The notes beneath the pieces are model-generated. The model ran no database searches, had not been told where the DNA came from, and saw only the letters and a program-made list of their open reading frames with translations. From positions 602,682 to 666,681 of the forward strand of contig NZ_FOIV01000001.1 of NCBI RefSeq assembly GCF_900109055.1: a stretch of 64,000 bases of DNA, in the 5' to 3' direction. The DNA is from Prevotella sp. khp7. GTDB taxonomy: Bacteria; Bacteroidota; Bacteroidia; Bacteroidales; Bacteroidaceae. This document shows positions 1-9,582 of this stretch, piece after piece; positions within the stretch are counted from its first letter, which is position 1, and every line of letters begins with the position of its first letter. Both the position numbers and the translations under genes were made by a program.

Positions 1-962
1 TGGAGCGCAAAGGCTGAGACTATGTTGTATGGGCAGGAATCGTTCCATCCATGCGACACAGTGGAATCGTTGACTGGCAACAACTGTATAACCTTCATGC
101 CCGTCTTCACAACCCAATCGACAAAATGACGCAAATCACCAAAGTCTCCAACGCCATATGAACGACTACTACGAAGCGAAAATACAGGAATCACAACCCC
201 AGCAACTCGCCATGTATGCTCTTTGACCCTCAAGATCTGACCATAAACTACCAGAACAACACCATCAGGAACGGCGTTCTGCTCAGAAGGCATCAACCCA
301 TCTGTAGTACGGTTATCACCCTCCTCCCACGTCATCAAAGTATGGGTGGCATCATCAATAATTACATATTTGTATTCGATAGGCAGCAATACTGCGTCGA
401 CGTTTACAGATAATAGCCATTCACAGCGCCCTACATACTCCATTTTCAGGTAGCGTGCAGGATTCCAGTCGCCCAAAGCGGGATGATTGCCAATGATAGC
501 CAACGACTGCCCTTCTTGAAGCTGAGGAGCCGAGACACGGAAGATAATTGTTTTGCGATAAAGGGGCACCCGAAGCGCCTTTACCTCCTCGTCAAGAGAC
601 AGATGGGTGGTAGTCTGATAGGCCTTGCTATAGAGATAATACTGGAGGGGCACCTCACGCCACAAATCAGCCAGCACATAGTTTTTTGTTGAATCAAAAT
701 AATAAGTTCGCGGGATTGCGGTCCACTCCCTACGAAGAACGTTGCCATCAGCATCCTCTACTTGATAATAATAAGAGAAAGAGGTTATGGGGTGTTGGCG
801 AGACTCAAGGGCTGACGTCTCAAGTTCCCACTGCCACCCATCGGTAGTGAGCATCATCAGACGATCGTCCCTTTCTGTTCCATCCTGACTTCTGTACGTG
901 ATGCACACATAGAGGTTTTCGCCCCACTTGGTGCCATACTGAATGGCAAACTTTAGTTTCAT
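1..962 (-). CDS. malQ: 4-alpha-glucanotransferase (GH77) with two N-terminal CBM20 domains, partial
   Basis: Read on the minus strand from the ATG at 960-962 this is open for 320 codons and runs off the left edge, so only the N-terminal part is present. Residues about 1-95 and 138-245 look like two starch-binding CBM20 sandwiches; the second has the signature GDWNPARYLKM near residue 164. The GH77 barrel begins near residue 260 with SLRSSRSYGVGDFGDL and VIQLLPVNDS. The double-CBM20 layout is that of DPE2-like amylomaltases common in Bacteroidetes, which move glucosyl units between maltodextrins or glycogen-like glucans in the cytoplasm. The start is supported by a minus-strand TACCTTTG promoter element just upstream (980-987). 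The catalytic residues lie outside the window. The family call rests on the barrel entry motif plus the CBM pattern. Confidence 0.9.
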   Translation of the reverse strand, partial: MKLKFAIQYGTKWGENLYVCITYRSQDGTERDDRLMMLTTDGWQWELETSALESRQHPITSFSYYYQVEDADGNVLRREWTAIPRTYYFDSTKNYVLADLWREVPLQYYLYSKAYQTTTHLSLDEEVKALRVPLYRKTIIFRVSAPQLQEGQSLAIIGNHPALGDWNPARYLKMEYVGRCEWLLSVNVDAVLLPIEYKYVIIDDATHTLMTWEEGDNRTTDGLMPSEQNAVPDGVVLVVYGQILRVKEHTWRVAGVVIPVFSLRSSRSYGVGDFGDLRHFVDWVVKTGMKVIQLLPVNDSTVSHGWNDSCPYNIVSAFAL

Positions 963-979
963 AAACTATGATTTTCATG

Positions 980-987
980 CAAAGGTA
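980..987 (-). promoter_or_regulatory. -7 promoter element of malQ
   Basis: On the minus strand the sequence is TACCTTTG, a match to the Bacteroidetes -7 consensus TAnnTTTG, 17 bp upstream of the malQ ATG. No clear -33 TTTG was found at the usual distance. Confidence 0.6.
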
Positions 988-1029
988 CAAAATTATTAAT
1001 ATTAATCGTGAAGAATTAAGAGAATTTTG

Positions 1030-1037
1030 TAACTTTG
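1030..1037 (+). promoter_or_regulatory. -7 promoter element of mltG
   Basis: TAACTTTG matches TAnnTTTG. It lies downstream of the in-frame ATG at 968, which therefore cannot be the usual translation start, and 17 bp upstream of the ATG at 1055. Confidence 0.65.
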
Positions 1038-1054
1038 CACCAATTTTAGAAGAA

Positions 1055-2089
1055 ATGATGAAAATGAAGAAGATTCAAAGAAAGTATTATCTGATACCAA
1101 TTGCCTTGTGCCTGCTTGGTATCGTTTGGTTGGGCTACTACTTCTTTATGAGCAGTCTGTCACTATCAGACAAGATTGAGTACATCTACATTGACGATAA
1201 CGACAACATCGACTCCGTAAGTGCCAAATTGAACGACATCGCATCCGAGCATACCATCATGGCCTTTACAACGATGGCACGCCACAGCAGTTATGCAGAA
1301 AACATTCGGAGCGGACGATATGCCATAGCGCCAGGTGAGAGCGCCATCACTGTGTTCCGCCATCTAAAGAACGGACACCAGGAGCCCGTAAAACTTACAA
1401 TTCCTGAGAGTCGTACAACGGATCGTTTGGCGGGAGCATTATCGAAAAAGCTTATGATAGACAGTACTGCTCTGGCTATTTGCTTAAAAGACACAGCTTT
1501 CTGCAAGCGTTGGGGATATGATACTGCTACAATAGTCTGCTTGTTTGTGCCCAACACCTATGAAGTATATTGGAACACCAGCATAGACCACCTGATGGAA
1601 CGTATGCAGAAAGAGCACAAGCACTTCTGGAACAAAGAGCGACTAACAAAGGCTCAGGCACTTGGACTTACACCCAACGAAATCTGTACTGTAGCCAGCA
1701 TCATTGACGAGGAAACGGCAAACAATGCAGAAAAGCCAATGATTGCGGGTATGTATCTGAATCGTTTAAAAGTAGGTATGCCACTTCAGGCAGACCCGAC
1801 GATCAAGTTTGCCCTACAGGATTTCGCCCTGCGCCGTATATATCACGATATGTTGTTTTATAATAGTCCCTACAACACTTATAAGAACACAGGTTTGCCT
1901 CCCGGCCCCATCAAGGTTGCATCTATTGCAGGAATCGATGCCGTACTGAACAGAGTAGATCACGACTACCTATATATGTGTGCAAAAGAAGACTTTTCGG
2001 GTACCCATAACTTTGCAAAGACATATTCGGAACACCTGAGAAATGCTGCAAAATATAGTAAGGCACTGAACGAGAGGGGTATAAAATAG
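1055..2089 (+). CDS. mltG: Endolytic murein transglycosylase MltG (YceG-like)
   Basis: MltG is an inner-membrane lytic transglycosylase that cuts nascent glycan strands of peptidoglycan and so terminates their growth. From the chosen start the protein is 344 residues, the normal family length, with one N-terminal membrane anchor (about residues 10-32, IPIALCLLGIVWLGYYFF) and a periplasmic YceG domain. The family active-site segment is VASIIDEETANN, with the conserved Glu near residue 220, followed by the typical MIAGMYLNRL and GLPPGPI motifs. The frame is open upstream to an ATG at 968, but the promoter -7 element at 1030-1037 lies inside that extension, so 1055 (or the adjacent ATGs at 1058 and 1064) is preferred. 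The gene stands alone, with glnS following under its own promoter. Confidence 0.93.
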   Translation: MMKMKKIQRKYYLIPIALCLLGIVWLGYYFFMSSLSLSDKIEYIYIDDNDNIDSVSAKLNDIASEHTIMAFTTMARHSSYAENIRSGRYAIAPGESAITVFRHLKNGHQEPVKLTIPESRTTDRLAGALSKKLMIDSTALAICLKDTAFCKRWGYDTATIVCLFVPNTYEVYWNTSIDHLMERMQKEHKHFWNKERLTKAQALGLTPNEICTVASIIDEETANNAEKPMIAGMYLNRLKVGMPLQADPTIKFALQDFALRRIYHDMLFYNSPYNTYKNTGLPPGPIKVASIAGIDAVLNRVDHDYLYMCAKEDFSGTHNFAKTYSEHLRNAAKYSKALNERGIK

Positions 2090-2105
2090 TTAATAGTAGG
2101 GCTTT

Positions 2106-2139
2106 TTTGCAGGATTTTCAGGATAAATTTGTAATTTTG
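2106..2139 (+). promoter_or_regulatory. Promoter of glnS
   Basis: A TTTG (2106-2109) and TAATTTTG (2132-2139) are separated by 22 bp, close to the Bacteroidetes -33/-7 arrangement, and sit 20 bp before the glnS start. Confidence 0.6.
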
Positions 2140-2159
2140 CAGCCACAAATAAAAAGACA

Positions 2160-3911
2160 ATGATAAAAATGGAAGAAAGAATAGTAAACGAAAGCGAGGA
2201 GAAAAAGTCTGTCAGCTTCATTGAACAGAAGGTGATTAACGACTTGGCAGAAGGCAAGAACGGAGGCAGAATGCAGACCCGTTTCCCACCTGAACCAAAT
2301 GGCTATCTGCACATCGGACACGCCAAAGCCATCGCTATCGACTTTGGATTGGCCAAGAAATACGGTGGTCAGTGTAACCTCCGTTTCGACGACACCAACC
2401 CCATCAAGGAAGATACAGAATACATCGAAAGCATTGAGCATGATATTAAGTGGTTAGGCTTCCAGTGGGCAAACATATACTATGCCAGCGACTATTTTCA
2501 GGAGTTGTGGGACTTTGCCGTATGGCTCATCAAGCAGGGTCGTGCCTATGTGGATGAACAGAGTGCCGAGGTGATTGCCCAGCAGAAGGGTACCACCACG
2601 AGCCCAGGTACTAACAGTCCATTCCGCGATCGCCCTGTAGAGGAGAACCTGAAACTGTTTGAGTATATGAACAGTGGCAAGTGTGAGCCTGGAACACTGG
2701 TTCTTCGTGCGAAGATTGACATGGCTCATCCAAACATGCTATTCCGCGATCCGCTAATCTATCGCGTTCTGAACATTCCACACATCCGTACAGGCAACAA
2801 GTGGAACGCATACCCTATGTATGACTTCACACATGGCCAAAGCGACTACTTAGAAGGGGTTACACATTCTTGGTGTACACTGGAGTTCGTAGAACACCGT
2901 CCCTTGTACGATTTATTCGTGACCTGGATGAAAGAATGGAAGGGTGAGACAGATAATATTGAAGACAACCGCCCTCGTCAGACAGAGTTCAACAAACTGA
3001 ACCTGAGCTACACACTGATGTCGAAGCGCAATCTGCTAGCATTGGTGAATGAGGGTTTGGTTGATGGTTGGGACGATCCTCGTATGCCTACCATCTGTGG
3101 GTTCCGTCGTCGTGGCTACAGCCCCGAAAGTATCATCAAGTTCATTGATAAGATTGGATATACCACCTACGATGCTCTCAACGAGATGGCGTTGTTGGAA
3201 AGTGCAGTTCGCGATGATCTGAATAGCCGTGCTATCCGCGTGAGTGCTGTTCTCGACCCTGTGAAGGTAGTTATTACCAACTATCCTGAGGGACAGATTG
3301 AGCAACTGACAGCTATCAACAATCCTGAGAACGAGGCCGACGGAACGCACACCGTTGAGTTCAGTCGTGAACTATGGATTGAGCGCGATGACTTCATGAA
3401 GGAAGCCGAGAAGAAGTTCATGCGTCTGGCTCCTGGCAAAGAGGTACGTCTGAAAAACGCCTATATCATCAAGTGCGACGAGGAGCACCCTTGCGATGAG
3501 GATGAGAACGGCCGTATCACCACCATCTATTGCACATACGACCCAGAGTCGCGCAGTGGCCTTCCTGGCTCAAACCGTAAGATTAAGGGAAAAACTCTGC
3601 ACTGGGTTAGTTGCCAGCATGCCGTCAAGGCAGAGGTACGTCTTTATGAGCGTCTTTGGAAAGTAGAGAATCCACGTGACGAGATGGCCGATATCCGCGA
3701 AAGACAAGGCTGCGATGCTGTTACAGCCATGAAGCAAATGATTAATCCCGACTCCCTGAACGTGTTGAAGGAATGCTATATCGAACCATTTGCCGCTCAG
3801 ATGAAGCCACTCACATACCTGCAGTTCCAGCGTATCGGATATTTCACACCTGATTCAGATTCTACCCCCGAGAAGCCTATCTTCAACAAGACCGTAGGAC
3901 TGAAAAGCTAA
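2160..3911 (+). CDS. glnS: Glutaminyl-tRNA synthetase
   Basis: Class I aminoacyl-tRNA synthetase that charges tRNA-Gln with glutamine in the cytosol. The protein has 583 residues. The HIGH motif appears as PPEPNGYLHIGH at residues 43-54 and the KMSKS-type motif as LMSKRN at about 286-291. The C-terminal half holds the two beta-barrel anticodon-binding domains (for example HWVSCQHAVKAEVRLYERL). An in-frame ATG three codons downstream (2169) is an alternative start. GlnRS rather than GluRS is indicated by the PEPNGYLHIGH variant and the long C-terminal barrels. The TPR gene follows after 3 bp, so the two are probably co-transcribed. Confidence 0.97.
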   Translation: MIKMEERIVNESEEKKSVSFIEQKVINDLAEGKNGGRMQTRFPPEPNGYLHIGHAKAIAIDFGLAKKYGGQCNLRFDDTNPIKEDTEYIESIEHDIKWLGFQWANIYYASDYFQELWDFAVWLIKQGRAYVDEQSAEVIAQQKGTTTSPGTNSPFRDRPVEENLKLFEYMNSGKCEPGTLVLRAKIDMAHPNMLFRDPLIYRVLNIPHIRTGNKWNAYPMYDFTHGQSDYLEGVTHSWCTLEFVEHRPLYDLFVTWMKEWKGETDNIEDNRPRQTEFNKLNLSYTLMSKRNLLALVNEGLVDGWDDPRMPTICGFRRRGYSPESIIKFIDKIGYTTYDALNEMALLESAVRDDLNSRAIRVSAVLDPVKVVITNYPEGQIEQLTAINNPENEADGTHTVEFSRELWIERDDFMKEAEKKFMRLAPGKEVRLKNAYIIKCDEEHPCDEDENGRITTIYCTYDPESRSGLPGSNRKIKGKTLHWVSCQHAVKAEVRLYERLWKVENPRDEMADIRERQGCDAVTAMKQMINPDSLNVLKECYIEPFAAQMKPLTYLQFQRIGYFTPDSDSTPEKPIFNKTVGLKS

Positions 3912-3914
3912 ATA

Positions 3915-5339
3915 ATGGCAGATAATCTCGAATATTTCAACACTAAGGAGTTCAAGAAAATCCTAAGTAAATACGAAGAGTCGGCCAAGTCAGGGCATCC
4001 AGCTTATATGGATGCCGATGACTTGGCTGATATCGCTGATTATTATCAGTACAACGGGCATATGGAAGAAGCGGAACAAGCCATCGATCTGGCTCTGAGT
4101 TATAATCCGCAAGCCGTAGGGCCTCTGCTTTACAAAGCCAGAGAAGCCATGTCGCTCAAAGACTTTGATACAGCTAGAGAATACGCCAAACGGATAGAAG
4201 CAACTGACGCAGTCGAAGCTCTCTATCTGCAAGGCGAGATTCTTATCAGCGAAGGCAAGGAAGAAGCAGCAGACAACTTGTATAGAGAACACATGAAGGA
4301 GGTGATGCCCGATGAGCTGATGGATTATGTTTTCGATGTTGCAAGCATCTATTCTGACTACAACATTTATGACAAAGCCTTTGAATGGGCTGCCAGATCG
4401 CAGGGTGACAACTCTGACGACTTTAAGGAGTTGATGGCCAGAACACTCTTCGGGTTAGGGAAATTCCAGGACAGCGAACGTATATTCAACGAACTAATAG
4501 ACCATAATCCCTATTCCGTCCGTTACTGGAATGCATTGGCCAGTACGCAATTCATGCAGGAAGACTACAGCTCAGCTATCACCAGCAGCGAATATGCCAT
4601 TGCCATCGACCCGAATGATGCAGAAAGTATTCTGTCAAAGGCAAATAGTCTTTTTAATCTCGAAAACTACGAGATGGCTCTCACCTACTACAAGAAATAT
4701 TCTGAGAAGATGCCAGACGACGAGTTCGGCTTAATGCATCAGGGAACCTGCTTAATGAACTTAGGGCGCCTTGAAGAGGCCATCTCTATGCTGGAGAAGG
4801 CAGAGGAAGTTGCCGACAAGAACTCTCCACATCTGCCTGACATTTATCAGGAGATGGCTTTCGCCTATTGCGATTTAGAAAAGCCAGAGACAGCCATCTA
4901 CTATCTCGACAAGACAGACAATTTAGAGTGCGATCATATCAATATCAAGATTATTAAAGGTCACATTTATCTGGCCAACAAGATGGTATCAGAGGCGGAA
5001 TCTGCTTTTGCAGAAGCACTCAGTCTATCGGGAAGTTCACCAAAGGTCATGCTCCGCATCATCGTTTCATTCTACGACAACCACTTGGTTCTGGCCTCAT
5101 ACCAGTTACTAAAGAACTTTCTGAAGCACGTTGATGAAGATTGGAAAGACGGCTATTCCTACATGGCACTATGCTGCAAGGATTTGAAAAAGGATGACGA
5201 ATTCATGGAATACCTTAAACTGGCATGCGAGAAGAATCCCAAAGAAGCTAGACGGGTCTTAGGAAGTTTATTCCCAAAAGACATCAAGTCGAAAGACTAT
5301 TATGAGTATATGATTAACGAAAAGAAGAAGAAATCATGA
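3915..5339 (+). CDS. Tetratricopeptide-repeat protein, function unknown
   Basis: A 474-residue protein without signal peptide or membrane segment, so probably cytoplasmic. It is built from TPR-like helix pairs along most of its length; good units include YWNALASTQFMQEDYSSAI, ILSKANSLFNLENYEMAL and LMHQGTCLMNLGRLEEAI in the middle third. TPR arrays serve as protein-protein scaffolds, and nothing here shows the partner. The ATG lies 3 bp after the glnS stop, and its own stop overlaps the start of the DedA gene by 4 bp, so glnS, this gene and dedA form a likely operon. The C-terminus is lysine-rich. Confidence 0.85.
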   Translation: MADNLEYFNTKEFKKILSKYEESAKSGHPAYMDADDLADIADYYQYNGHMEEAEQAIDLALSYNPQAVGPLLYKAREAMSLKDFDTAREYAKRIEATDAVEALYLQGEILISEGKEEAADNLYREHMKEVMPDELMDYVFDVASIYSDYNIYDKAFEWAARSQGDNSDDFKELMARTLFGLGKFQDSERIFNELIDHNPYSVRYWNALASTQFMQEDYSSAITSSEYAIAIDPNDAESILSKANSLFNLENYEMALTYYKKYSEKMPDDEFGLMHQGTCLMNLGRLEEAISMLEKAEEVADKNSPHLPDIYQEMAFAYCDLEKPETAIYYLDKTDNLECDHINIKIIKGHIYLANKMVSEAESAFAEALSLSGSSPKVMLRIIVSFYDNHLVLASYQLLKNFLKHVDEDWKDGYSYMALCCKDLKKDDEFMEYLKLACEKNPKEARRVLGSLFPKDIKSKDYYEYMINEKKKKS

Positions 5340-5974
5340 ATCTGATTACAAATATCCTGAACAGCCTTGGCTGGTATCCAACAATCTTCGTTCTGATGCT
5401 ATTGGAAAGTACTGTTGTACCCGTACCTTCAGAATTCGTCGTCACTCCAGCCGCCTATCATGCAGCCACAGGTTCACTGAATGTCTTTCTGGTTATTCTG
5501 TTTGCCACACTTGGTGCAGACATCGGTGCCAGCATCAACTATTTTGTGGCGCTTTATGTAGGACGCCCCGTGGTTTACCGCTTTGCCAATAGCAAATGGG
5601 GTAAGATGTGTCTGTTGAATCAGGAGAAAGTTGAGAAAAGCGAGAAATATTTTGACGACCACGGCATAGCAGCCACACTCACTGGCAGATTTGTCCCTGT
5701 GATTCGTCACCTTATTTCCATCCCTGCGGGTCTCGCTCGGATGCATTACGGGAAGTTCCTGCTTTTCACGACTATCGGTGCTGGTGGCTGGCATAGTGTG
5801 TTGGCTGCTATGGGCTGGTATCTCCACGCCATCGTACCAGAAGATCAGCTGAATGAGAAAATAAGCGAATATGCAGAATACATCAAGATTGCCATTCTCG
5901 TACTTCTGATTGTGGCCGTAGTTTACTTCGTTATAAAGAATAAAGCTAAGAAAAAGCAAGATAATCGGGCGTAA
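5336..5974 (+). CDS. DedA-family membrane protein
   Basis: 212-residue polytopic inner-membrane protein of the DedA/SNARE-associated family (PF09335). Family members act in membrane homeostasis, and some are lipid carrier (undecaprenyl-phosphate or phosphatidylethanolamine) flippases. Diagnostic segments are the N-terminal LLESTVVPVPSEFV re-entrant loop with its acidic residue, the glycine-rich GADIGASINYFVALYVG, and FVPVIRHLISIPAGLARM with the conserved Arg. The final membrane helix is followed by a Lys-rich cytoplasmic tail. The ATGA overlap with the TPR gene indicates translational coupling. Confidence 0.9.
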   Translation: MNLITNILNSLGWYPTIFVLMLLESTVVPVPSEFVVTPAAYHAATGSLNVFLVILFATLGADIGASINYFVALYVGRPVVYRFANSKWGKMCLLNQEKVEKSEKYFDDHGIAATLTGRFVPVIRHLISIPAGLARMHYGKFLLFTTIGAGGWHSVLAAMGWYLHAIVPEDQLNEKISEYAEYIKIAILVLLIVAVVYFVIKNKAKKKQDNRA

Positions 5975-5995
5975 AAGGGATTTTTTATCATTTTA

Positions 5996-6027
5996 TTTGC
6001 TCTTTTCCTTTTTTTTATCTAACTTTG
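5996..6027 (+). promoter_or_regulatory. Promoter of the GDP-fucose operon
   Basis: TTTG at 5996-5999 and TAACTTTG at 6020-6027 with exactly 20 bp between them match the Bacteroidetes -33/-7 consensus. The manC ATG follows 27 bp later. Confidence 0.75.
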
Positions 6028-6054
6028 CCGATTATTATCAGCATTTAGTTAGTT

Positions 6055-7122
6055 ATGGCAAGGACAAACAATCATCTGGTTATCATGGCAGGCGGTGTAG
6101 GCAGCCGCTTCTGGCCTATGAGCACATCAGAGAATCCCAAACAGTTCATCGATGTTCTGGGTGTAGGGAAGACCCTACTCCAGCTCACCGTAGAAAGGTT
6201 TGGCAATTTGGTTAAACCCGAGAACATATGGGTAGTAACCAATCAGAAATATGCAGACATCGTGAAGACACAGTTACCCAGTATGCCTGAGGGCAATATT
6301 CTTTGTGAGCCATGCCGTCGCAACACCGCTCCATGTATTGCCTACGTCAGCTGGCGCATTAAATCGAAAGATCCGAAAGCCAACATCGTAGTGACCCCCA
6401 GCGATCATATTGTGACAAATACAACCGAGTTTCAGCGTGTCATCAAGGAATGCATGCAATTCACAAGCGAAACCGACGCAATCGTCACATTAGGCATGAA
6501 GCCTAACCGCCCAGAGACAGGCTACGGTTATATTCAGGCAGACCTCAGTACCAGTTCCTTGCGAAACAAAGAAATATATCGTGTTGATGCCTTCAAAGAG
6601 AAGCCTAACCTCGAAACCGCACAAGAATATATCAAGAAAAACTATTTCTTCTGGAATGCAGGCATATTCATCTGGAACGTAAACACCATCGTGAACGCAT
6701 TCCGCATCTACCAGCCCTCAATGTCGAAGATATTCGAGTCGATGCTGCCCATCTATGGCACCGACAAGGAGCAGGAAGAAATCAACAAGCGTTTTCCTGA
6801 ATGCGAGAACATCTCCGTAGACTATGCCATCATGGAGAAGGCGGAGGAGATCTTCGTTTGTCCAGCCGACTTTGGATGGAGTGACCTTGGCACATGGGGT
6901 TCTCTACATGAGCAAAGCAAAAAAGACCTATATGGCAACGTCAGCATCGGGCAGGACATCAGTCTGGTTGAGAGTCACAACTGCATTGTACACACCACTC
7001 AGGAGAAGAAGGTAGTTGTACAAGGACTTGACGGATATATCATTGCCGAGAAGGACAACACGCTATTGATATGCAAGCTATCAGAAGAACAGCGAATCAA
7101 ACAATTCTCTGGAAATAATTAA
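6055..7122 (+). CDS. manC: Mannose-1-phosphate guanylyltransferase
   Basis: Makes GDP-mannose from mannose-1-phosphate and GTP. The 355-residue protein has the nucleotidyltransferase signature [20 protein letters not shown] at residues 11-30, the VTPSDHIV metal/nucleotide segment, and FKEKPN (near 180), the form of the F-x-E-K-P sugar-phosphate motif. It ends after the guanylyltransferase domain and short C-terminal left-handed helix, so it is the single-function form without the phosphomannose-isomerase domain. It is the first gene of manC-gmd-fcl, which together convert mannose-1-phosphate to GDP-L-fucose. In Bacteroidales that donor feeds fucosylation of capsules and glycoproteins. Confidence 0.95.
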   Translation: MARTNNHLVIMAGGVGSRFWPMSTSENPKQFIDVLGVGKTLLQLTVERFGNLVKPENIWVVTNQKYADIVKTQLPSMPEGNILCEPCRRNTAPCIAYVSWRIKSKDPKANIVVTPSDHIVTNTTEFQRVIKECMQFTSETDAIVTLGMKPNRPETGYGYIQADLSTSSLRNKEIYRVDAFKEKPNLETAQEYIKKNYFFWNAGIFIWNVNTIVNAFRIYQPSMSKIFESMLPIYGTDKEQEEINKRFPECENISVDYAIMEKAEEIFVCPADFGWSDLGTWGSLHEQSKKDLYGNVSIGQDISLVESHNCIVHTTQEKKVVVQGLDGYIIAEKDNTLLICKLSEEQRIKQFSGNN

Positions 7123-7132
7123 GAAACAAAAT

Positions 7133-8224
7133 ATGGATAAAAAAGTTGCTCTTATTACAGGTATTACCGGACAGGACGGCTCCTATCTGGCAGAATTTCT
7201 TATTGAGAAAGGCTATGAAGTTCACGGACTGATGCGTCGTTCGTCTTCTTTCAATACCGCTCGCATCGAACATCTTTATCTCGACGAGTGGGTACGTGAT
7301 ATGAAGAAAGCACGCCTTGTGAACCTTCATTGGGCCGATATGACAGATTCTTCTTCGCTGATTCGTGTCATCTCAAAGATTCGTCCTACCGAGATTTATA
7401 ACCTCGCCGCCCAAAGCCATGTAAAGGTTTCGTTCGACGTACCTGAATATACCGCAGATACTGATGCCAACGGTGTACTCCGTTTGTTGGAGGCCGTGCG
7501 CATTTGCGGTCTGGCAGACACATGTCGCATCTACCAGGCTTCCACTTCTGAGCTCTATGGTAAAGTTCAGGAAGTTCCTCAGTCAGAAACCACCCCATTC
7601 TACCCCCGTTCTCCATATGCTGTAGCAAAGCTCTATGGCTTCTGGATTATGAAGAACTATCGTGAGTCGTATGGAATGTACTGCTGCAACGGTATTCTCT
7701 TTAACCACGAGAGCGAACGCCGCGGTGAGACCTTCGTTACCCGCAAGATCACGTTGGCAGCAGCCCGCATTGCTCAGGGATATCAGGACAAGCTCTATCT
7801 CGGTAACCTGAACTCACTTCGCGACTGGGGCTATGCCAAAGATTATATCGAGTGTATGTGGCTCATCCTACAGCAGCCAGAGCCCGATGACTTCGTGATT
7901 GCCACAGGTGAGTATCACACCGTACGCGAGTTTGCTACCCTCGCTTTCAAGGAGGTAGGCATCGAGCTCGAATGGCGTGGCGACGGCGTTGACGAGAAGG
8001 GTTACGACAAGGCCACAGGCAAGGCGCTTGTCGAGGTTGATCCTAAGTACTTCCGCCCTGCTGAGGTTGACCAGCTGCTGGGTAATCCTGCCAAGGCCAA
8101 GGCCAAGTTGGGATGGAATCCCCAGAAGACCTCTTTCCAGGATTTGGTGAAGATTATGGTTCAGCACGACATGAAGTTTGTGAAGAAGCTTTTCATTAAA
8201 GCCCACATGGACGATGCTCAGTAA
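7133..8224 (+). CDS. gmd: GDP-mannose 4,6-dehydratase
   Basis: NADP-dependent extended short-chain dehydrogenase that turns GDP-mannose into GDP-4-keto-6-deoxymannose. The 363-residue protein starts with the Rossmann motif [14 protein letters not shown] (residues 9-22). It has [17 protein letters not shown], typical of GMD, and the active-site Y-x-x-x-K as PYAVAKLYG (Tyr about 161, Lys about 165), with Ser/Thr in [24 protein letters not shown] is the family substrate-binding segment. The start is 10 bp after manC and the end overlaps fcl by 11 bp in another frame, so the two are tightly coupled. Confidence 0.97.
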   Translation: MDKKVALITGITGQDGSYLAEFLIEKGYEVHGLMRRSSSFNTARIEHLYLDEWVRDMKKARLVNLHWADMTDSSSLIRVISKIRPTEIYNLAAQSHVKVSFDVPEYTADTDANGVLRLLEAVRICGLADTCRIYQASTSELYGKVQEVPQSETTPFYPRSPYAVAKLYGFWIMKNYRESYGMYCCNGILFNHESERRGETFVTRKITLAAARIAQGYQDKLYLGNLNSLRDWGYAKDYIECMWLILQQPEPDDFVIATGEYHTVREFATLAFKEVGIELEWRGDGVDEKGYDKATGKALVEVDPKYFRPAEVDQLLGNPAKAKAKLGWNPQKTSFQDLVKIMVQHDMKFVKKLFIKAHMDDAQ

Positions 8225-9389
8225 GGATAGTAAGATATATGTAGCCGGGCATCACGGACTTGTGGGTTCTGCTATTTGGAACAATCTCCTTCATAGAGGA
8301 TATACCAATCTTGTAGGTCGTAGTCACCAAGAACTTGACCTTACAGATCAGGTTGCTGTCAAGAAGTTCTTCGATGAAGAGCGTCCTGATGCCGTGGTAC
8401 TCGCTGCAGCCTTTGTAGGCGGTATTATGGCAAACTCGCTCTATCGTGCCGACTTCATCATGATGAACATGAAAATTCAGTGCAACGTCATCTCCGAGGC
8501 CTATGCCCACGGTGTACAGAAACTGCTCTTCTTAGGCTCTACCTGCATCTATCCCAAGAACGCGCCTCAACCCATGAAGGAAGACTGCCTCTTGACATCA
8601 CCACTCGAATATACCAACGAGGAGTATGCCATCGCCAAGATTGCCGGCCTGAAGATGTGCGAGAGCTATAACCTCCAGTATGGCACAAACTATATAGCAG
8701 TGATGCCAACCAATCTCTATGGGCCGAACGACAACTTCCATCTGGAAAACTCTCATGTCATGCCAGCCATGATGCGTAAGGTATACCTGGCTAAACTCAT
8801 CCACGACGGTGATTGGGACAAGATTGCCATCGACCTGAACAAACGCCCCGTTGAGGGCGTAACTGGCGATGCCAGCCATGACAAGATTCTCGAGATTCTT
8901 GCCAAGTACGGCATCTTCGACAATAAGGTAGTACTCTGGGGAACGGGCACACCCTTGCGCGAGTTCCTCTGGAGCGAGGACATGGCAGACGCCAGCGTAC
9001 ATGTGCTTCTGAATGTAAACTTCTCTGATATCATCGGCATCGAGAAATACTCAAGTGTTCATTATGGTGCCTCAACCGATGGTGCCGTAGACCGTAACCA
9101 CTCAACTGGTCGCGGTGGAGCCATCCCCAAGTTAGGAGAGATCCGCAACTGCCACATCAACGTTGGAACAGGCAAGGAGCTCACTATCCGCGAACTTTCA
9201 GAGTTAGTGGTCAAGGCCGTTGGCTTCGAAGGAACAGTAGAGTTTGACACATCCAAGCCCGATGGAACCATGCGCAAGCTCATCGACGTATCAAAGCTCC
9301 ACTCCCTCGGTTGGACGCACAAGGTAGAAATCGAGGACGGCGTCAAGAAACTATTTGAATGGTACAAGTCAAGTCTGCAATGCCAATGA
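8214..9389 (+). CDS. fcl: GDP-L-fucose synthase
   Basis: Bifunctional epimerase/reductase that converts GDP-4-keto-6-deoxymannose to GDP-L-fucose. At 391 residues it is longer than the E. coli enzyme (about 320). The extra length lies mainly in two segments, around [17 protein letters not shown] and between [13 protein letters not shown] and [14 protein letters not shown], an extension I recall from Bacteroidales homologues. Rossmann motif [10 protein letters not shown] is at 12-21 and active-site YAIAK at about 138-142. The gene begins inside the last codons of gmd. A strong inverted repeat with a T-run follows at 9467-9508. Confidence 0.95.
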   Translation: MLSKDSKIYVAGHHGLVGSAIWNNLLHRGYTNLVGRSHQELDLTDQVAVKKFFDEERPDAVVLAAAFVGGIMANSLYRADFIMMNMKIQCNVISEAYAHGVQKLLFLGSTCIYPKNAPQPMKEDCLLTSPLEYTNEEYAIAKIAGLKMCESYNLQYGTNYIAVMPTNLYGPNDNFHLENSHVMPAMMRKVYLAKLIHDGDWDKIAIDLNKRPVEGVTGDASHDKILEILAKYGIFDNKVVLWGTGTPLREFLWSEDMADASVHVLLNVNFSDIIGIEKYSSVHYGASTDGAVDRNHSTGRGGAIPKLGEIRNCHINVGTGKELTIRELSELVVKAVGFEGTVEFDTSKPDGTMRKLIDVSKLHSLGWTHKVEIEDGVKKLFEWYKSSLQCQ

Positions 9390-9466
9390 GAGACTAGTCA
9401 TACTCCATGACATGTGCTAGACAATTTATTGACAAACGGTCTCATGAGAATCGCGCCGTAGTCAGC

Positions 9467-9508
9467 AAACGGTCCAAAGGTCGCAAATACGCGAGTTTTG
9501 GACCGTTT
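9467..9508 (+). terminator. Rho-independent terminator after fcl
   Basis: A perfect 12-bp inverted repeat (AAACGGTCCAAA and its complement at 9497-9508) is followed by a T-run; the loop holds a further TCGC/GCGA pairing. It ends the manC-gmd-fcl operon. The A-run on the 5' side would also let it work on the minus strand. Confidence 0.85.
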
Positions 9509-9582
9509 TTATAAACAGCTGAAAACGTGACTGTTACACAGAAAGATAATTCTTAGCACTCGTTGAGATAGCTTCTTTCACA

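Noticed and set aside
483..692. Small plus-strand open frames at 216-413 and 483-692
   Set aside because: Both are antisense to the partial 4-alpha-glucanotransferase gene.
968..1054. N-terminal extension of mltG from the ATG at 968
   Set aside because: The extension contains the -7 promoter element at 1030-1037 and no family similarity; the membrane anchor follows directly after the later start.
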